Below, one piece after another: positions 59,830 through 64,000 of a stretch of DNA of 64,000 nt. The position numbers and the translations under genes are program-made. Source of the DNA: Xenopus tropicalis (lineage: Eukaryota > Chordata > Amphibia > Anura > Pipidae). The stretch covers positions 137,643,506 through 137,707,505 of the forward strand of contig NC_030681.2 of NCBI RefSeq assembly GCF_000004195.4, in the 5' to 3' direction. Under the pieces are notes generated by a model. That model was not told the DNA's origin. It saw only the letters and a program-made list of their open reading frames with translations, and did not search any database. The stretch's first letter is position 1, and every line of letters begins with the position of its first letter.

Positions 59830-60071
59830 CAGGGGCGGGCCAAGCCGACCGGGCGCCCTAGGCAACCTGGTCGGCCAACTCCGCCCACCTCGCCGCTCCC
59901 CCGAACGGGGCGGGGCGATTAGATTGGTCATTGCCTCCGCCGCTAATGACGAGCGGCGAAGGCAATGCCAAAATAGTACTAGGGGTAGGCAGGAGAGGCT
60001 CCTGCCTGGCACCCCTCAATCGTTGGGCCCTAGGCAGCTGCCTCTTCTGCCTACCCCTAGTTCCGGCCCTG
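59830..60071. mobile_element. hAT-like MITE with exact 8-bp duplication
   Basis: Ends CAGGGGCGGGCC and GTTCCGGCCCTG are near-inverted repeats. The flanks are an exact 8-bp duplication CTGGCAAA (59822-59829 and 60072-60079). The interior has an inverted pair CATTGCCTCCGCCGC / GCGGCGAAGGCAATG. Confidence 0.9.
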
Positions 60072-61759
60072 CTGGCAAAAGTCACTTAATAACAATTGAA
60101 AACAATGTTTCGCTGGTATTTGTTTCCAAAAACAGATTGCAACCCTAGCCTAATTGTCCAGTCAGTCATAGGAAGGGGAGGGAGAATATGGTCAGTCAGG
60201 AAGCCAGTCAGGAGCTCATATGGAAATCAGAGCATAAGCCCTATATGGTTATTGCATTTTTATTTTATATCAGCACCTTTAGTTGTAGAGTAAGAATAGA
60301 CACAAGTCATAGGAGTGTTAAAATTATTTTATGGAATATGAACCATAAAGAATGTCCCTGAGAATTGGCAACTTTGCCCATGCAAAGCAACCATCTATTA
60401 GGTTGTATTTTATACTATAAACCCCTAAGGAAAACAATGTAGGTCTCTATAAAATTATATATTGCAAAAACCAGCTCATATGTAAAATTCTGTTTCATCT
60501 AAATAAACCATTTCAATGAAAATATACTTTTTAGTAGTTGTGCTATTGGGTAACCCTAAATAGAAAACTGATATTTTAGGTACTATGGTCTACCCCTTGG
60601 GATCATACGATTCACAGAGTTCACAATTGGGGGGCATAGTTTTCCTTTAGGTGCTTGGAGACCTGCTGGAGCAAATTGTTTCCCCATTGCCTTATGGTTA
60701 GCTGTTGCCCTGTGGTTAGCATTTCATTCTTTTTAACAATTGGGGCTGGGTTTAGTTCAGATGAGGGCACTGTCAAAGTGGTATTTGTGAGCTATTCCTA
60801 TGTTTTGGGTGGTGTCCTGCCTGGTGTTCTGGTTATATCTCTCCTGACTGGTTATTTATTCTCTGAGACTGTGTAAATGATTAAACTCTCTTAGTAAAGG
60901 GCTGTGTAAAATGCCAGTGCTATGTAAATAACAGATAATAATGTGAAGACTTAGTATATCAATATACCATGGCCAAACACTTCCTTGTGCCTCCATGACA
61001 TGGAATATTCAGCAGTGTGCATTTAGCCACATTTTCCTCCTTCCTCTCTACACTCTGTGTGAATGCCCTGAGGCTTTTTAGCATGGCGCTATAATTACAC
61101 TTCAGTAGAATAGTTGCCTTTGTACTCGGAATTTAGAAACTACATTCTTACAGCTTATGGCACTAGCTGCCTAAAGATTATCAACTGCTTTTATACAGTA
61201 GTATATTACATACTGTCTTTTTGGCAGCTAGACATGGGGGTAATGTAATAAGTAACACAAATCTAGCAACTCTTAAGAGCCAATTAGATGTTAGCCTTTA
61301 TACAGGTGGCTAGTAAAATATACTTGCTATGGGATTGTTAGACTTGGTGCATCTTTGCAGAGTTAAATTTGCAACTGTTTGACTGCTGCTGGTGCTATTG
61401 TCAAAGTGTATTAGGCAGCACCCTTGTTGTGCCACGAAATTAACATGCGTGCGAAGGGATTAATAAACAAACTTACTTATATCTACTGTATATGTGGATA
61501 GTGGAATGCAGGATGAAATAGTTCATTTGTTTTAAGCCATTACCTGTCTGCGGAAGCCGTACATAGCACTCTCAGTGTTAATCAGTGGGCAAGAAGAGAC
61601 AGGTACAAACCTATTAGCAGATGGACAGAGAGTGCTCACAGTAATTCACCTTCCTGAGTCTGGGAGTCATTAGTGCAGATAAACCTGCCATGCTCGAATA
61701 TAACAAGTCACAACAACTGTCTATTCTGGGGAAAGATAACATTGATAGCAGCGCTTTGT

Positions 61760-61925
61760 ATTCGTTTTTTTTTTTTTATAGTTTTGTAGCTTGTAAAGTG
61801 TTATCTAGTTTCTAGGGTCACACTAACCATAGCAACCGAGTGTTTGTTTGAATGTCCTAACTGGAAGATAAATAGTAAAGATTCCTGAATAGAAATATAA
61901 AAATAAATAATTGTATGAAAATGAG
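61760..61925. repeat. T2-like fragment
   Basis: Contains TTTCTAGGGTCACACTAACC, ATAGCAACCGAGTG and CCTGAATAGAAATA, matching the middle of 48322-48800. Confidence 0.55.
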
Positions 61926-61944
61926 AAACAAATTTCCTTTACCC

Positions 61945-62605
61945 TGAAAGGGATAGTTCACCTTTAGGGCTCTGGCACTCGGGGAGATTAGTCGCCTGCG
62001 ACAAAACTCCCTGTTCGCGGGCGACTAATCTCCCTGGATGGCATACGCAACTTGCCTCGAGAGGAAACTTGTGCGATTTCAGTGAAATCGCACCGCCGCG
62101 TATGCCATCCCGCCGCCGATTTACATTTTCGCCGGTGGGATGGCAATCCGGGGAGATTAGTTGCCCGAGACACAGGAGATTTGTCACGGGCGACTCTAAT
62201 CTCCCCGTGTGCCAGAGCCCTTAAGTTAACTTTAAGAAAGTTATAGAATGGGCTATTCCTAGCAACTTTGCAGTTCTTTTTTCATTATTTATAGTTTCTG
62301 AGTTATTTTCCTTCCTCTTCTACTTCTCTCCAGCTCTGAAATGGGGGTCACTGACCCCAGCAAGCAGAAACCATTGCTCTGTGAGGCTACAGTTTTATTG
62401 TATTTGTTAATTTTATTACTTTTCTGCTTATTCAGTCCCTCTACAATACTTTTTCCAGTCTCTTATTCAAACCACTGTCTTGTTGCTAGGACCCTAGCAA
62501 CCAGATATCTGCCGAAATTACTAACTGGAGAGCTGCTGAACAAAGGCCAACTGCAAACTGTCTCAAATTCACTGTCTACATCTTACTAAAAGTTAATTTA
62601 AAGGG
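61945..62605. mobile_element. T2-like MITE interrupted by a Harbinger-like MITE
   Basis: GAAAGGGATAGTTCACCTTTA then, after the insert, AGTTAACTTTAAGAAAG and the body in reverse order relative to 48322 (GGGGGTCACTGACCCC, TTGTTGCTAGGACCC), ending AAAGTTAATTTAAAGGGG. The insertion is at 61967-62220. Confidence 0.8.
61967..62220. mobile_element. Harbinger-like MITE nested in a T2-like MITE
   Basis: Ends GGGCTCTGGCACTCGGGGAG and CTCCCCGTGTGCCAGAGCCC are inverted with a single mismatch; TTA duplication on both sides (61964-61966 and 62221-62223). The interior is palindromic (GGCGACTAATCTCC; CGATTTCAGTGAAATCG). Confidence 0.92.
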
Positions 62606-63587
62606 GTTGTTAAAGTGCTTTGTTTATCTAATACTTTTACGAAGTCTGGTTTTCATGCATTTTAGCCAACACCTAAATCATTCATCTTCTTGTTTATCCC
62701 TCCTGGAATTCCCCTTTAGTTCCAGATCTGTGTCCCTGCAATGCAGAAGATGTAATATTCTGTACAGTGTATTTCTATGGATGCACAGGGCATGTGAGGA
62801 AAAGTGCTAGTAACTGGTATGTTCCACTTTCTCACGTTACATCATGTGAATCTTGGTTTCTTCCCCTCTGGGTTCCTGGAACCTGGGAACGGCACATTCA
62901 GAAAAATGAGGAGTGTTTGTGTGTAACAAGCCCAAACCCATTTCAGGTAGAGCAGCCATTTTACCAGGTCTCCAAGGTGAGTGTGCCTGGAAGAGTAATT
63001 CACGTGTCTGGACTGTTTTTATTAAAAAAAATTATATTTGTGAGTAAAATATCCTGGGGCAGAGATGCTAGCCCTGTGGCCTCTGTGGCTGTAAACTACA
63101 GCTCCCAGCATTTGTTTCACACAGAGTATTCATTGATATGTAATTACTCATAATCGTTATATATTCCATGCTTTGTAAACAAATTGCCCTCGTGTGTGTT
63201 TTGCTGTGCTATTGTCTAAAAATATATGTAAAGGAGTAAAGGACACACTGAAATCTACAGCCTCATATTCAGGGCGCCTTGCAATGGAGGTAAGCTCAGG
63301 CCTCCCTTTTGGGAGATAATATAGATCATGTGCGTCTGCATCTGCTATTATTGCAGCTTCAGCTACAGGTTGTACATCCCTGAATATAGCTAGAAAATAT
63401 TAAACTGTTAAAAACATAGGTAATTTTGTATTTTAATCTGGATTTTCACCCAACAGATCATTTAAATTCTTCAGATGCAAGCAAATCTATTTCTGTTCTA
63501 CCTTAAAGCAATACTTGCAGTCTGAAGCATGCAGCAGAATTAATTGCTGGTAAACAGCCCAGGACTTGGTTTCACTGATCTGTCATA

Positions 63588-63850
63588 TACAGTTTTGGGA
63601 CCTGTTATCCAGAATGCTCTGTACCTAGGGCATTCCAGATAAGGGATTTTTCTGTAATTTGGATCTTTGTACCTTCAGTCTTCGGTCAAAAAATATTTAA
63701 ACATTAATCCCAATAGAATTGTTTTTCCTCAAATAAGGATTATTGATCTTTTAGTTGGGATCAAGTACAAGGTTTTATTATTACAGAGACTTCCTGTAGT
63801 CCAGAGCTTTCTGAATGATAGATTTCTGGATAACGGACCTTATACCTATA
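63588..63850. mobile_element. Family A MITE, moderately decayed
   Basis: GGGACCTGTTATCCAGAATGC, TAATTTGGATC, GTTGGGATCAAGTACAAGG and TTTCTGGATAACGGACC in the standard order; one internal unit. Confidence 0.8.
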
Positions 63851-63977
63851 TTGCATAAAGCTTTAAATTGTGTGAGATTTCTTGTAGTTTTTAAAAAAAA
63901 AAGAATTTTTTTTGTCTCCATAACAATCAACTTTGCACCATGTCCTGGGTAGGGCAGCTCCCTAGAGATGTTAATAA

Positions 63978-64000
63978 AGGTTGCCATACACGGATAGATT
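63978..64000. mobile_element. Start of a CCATACAC-family MITE cut by the window edge
   Basis: AAAGGTTGCCATACACGGAT resembles the start of the elements at 28921 and 29083. The rest is outside the window. Confidence 0.5.

Larger units (their letters stand above)
40299..64000 (+). other. asap2 intron 1 (continues beyond the window)
   Basis: No second asap2 exon is visible (I looked for a frame continuing ALD-x-DR after an acceptor). The intron holds the MITEs listed separately. Stretches 42741-43060, 43190-44090, 46010-47520, 49300-50200, 50930-52040, 52300-53030, 53610-55180, 55620-56690, 57350-58570, 60080-61760 and 62610-63580 contain nothing I recognise beyond unique or decayed sequence; possible enhancers cannot be seen without comparison. 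Confidence 0.75.

Overview
The window looks like frog (Xenopus) nuclear DNA. Three lines of evidence support this. Two single exons at the edges encode the vertebrate N-termini of Mboat2 and Asap2. The genes are intron-rich with GT-AG introns. The intergenic and intronic DNA is packed with the short inverted-repeat transposons typical of Xenopus: TTAAAGG-ended Kolobok/T2-like elements, TWA-flanked Harbinger-like elements, 8-bp-duplication hAT elements, and a very common family ending in TACAGGTATGGGACCTGT. I cannot tell X. tropicalis from X. laevis.

Layout: (1) 1-3.2 kb, an 82-bp minisatellite of about 29 copies. (2) 3.77-3.85 kb, the first coding exon of mboat2 on the minus strand; the gene runs off the left edge. 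(3) 4.5-14.7 kb, transposon-rich intergenic DNA with a Penelope-like GIY-YIG relic and a hammerhead-ribozyme-like motif inside a long inverted repeat. (4) 14.7-21.5 kb, an intact 13-exon gene on the plus strand for a 452-aa AGC kinase most like the PKN family. It lacks the PKN N-terminal regulatory region and begins MGCC, a myristoylation/palmitoylation signal. Its promoter/first-exon module is present three times in tandem and its 3' region is also duplicated; a small three-exon ORF (76 aa) lies in that 3' region. (5) 21.5-39.6 kb, intergenic DNA with many nested MITEs. (6) 39.6-40.3 kb, a CpG-rich promoter and the first coding exon of asap2 on the plus strand. (7) 40.3-64 kb, the first coding intron of asap2, again rich in MITEs; I see no second exon.

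mboat2 and asap2 point away from each other, as I recall for human 2p25. The PKN-like kinase sits in the space between them, so it is probably an insertion or lineage-specific gene. It is the most interesting content of the window: a candidate membrane-anchored, Rho-independent PKN-derived kinase with an altered P+1 loop and no turn-motif threonine, flanked by multiplied 5' and 3' modules. All homology calls are from memory of the families, not from a search.
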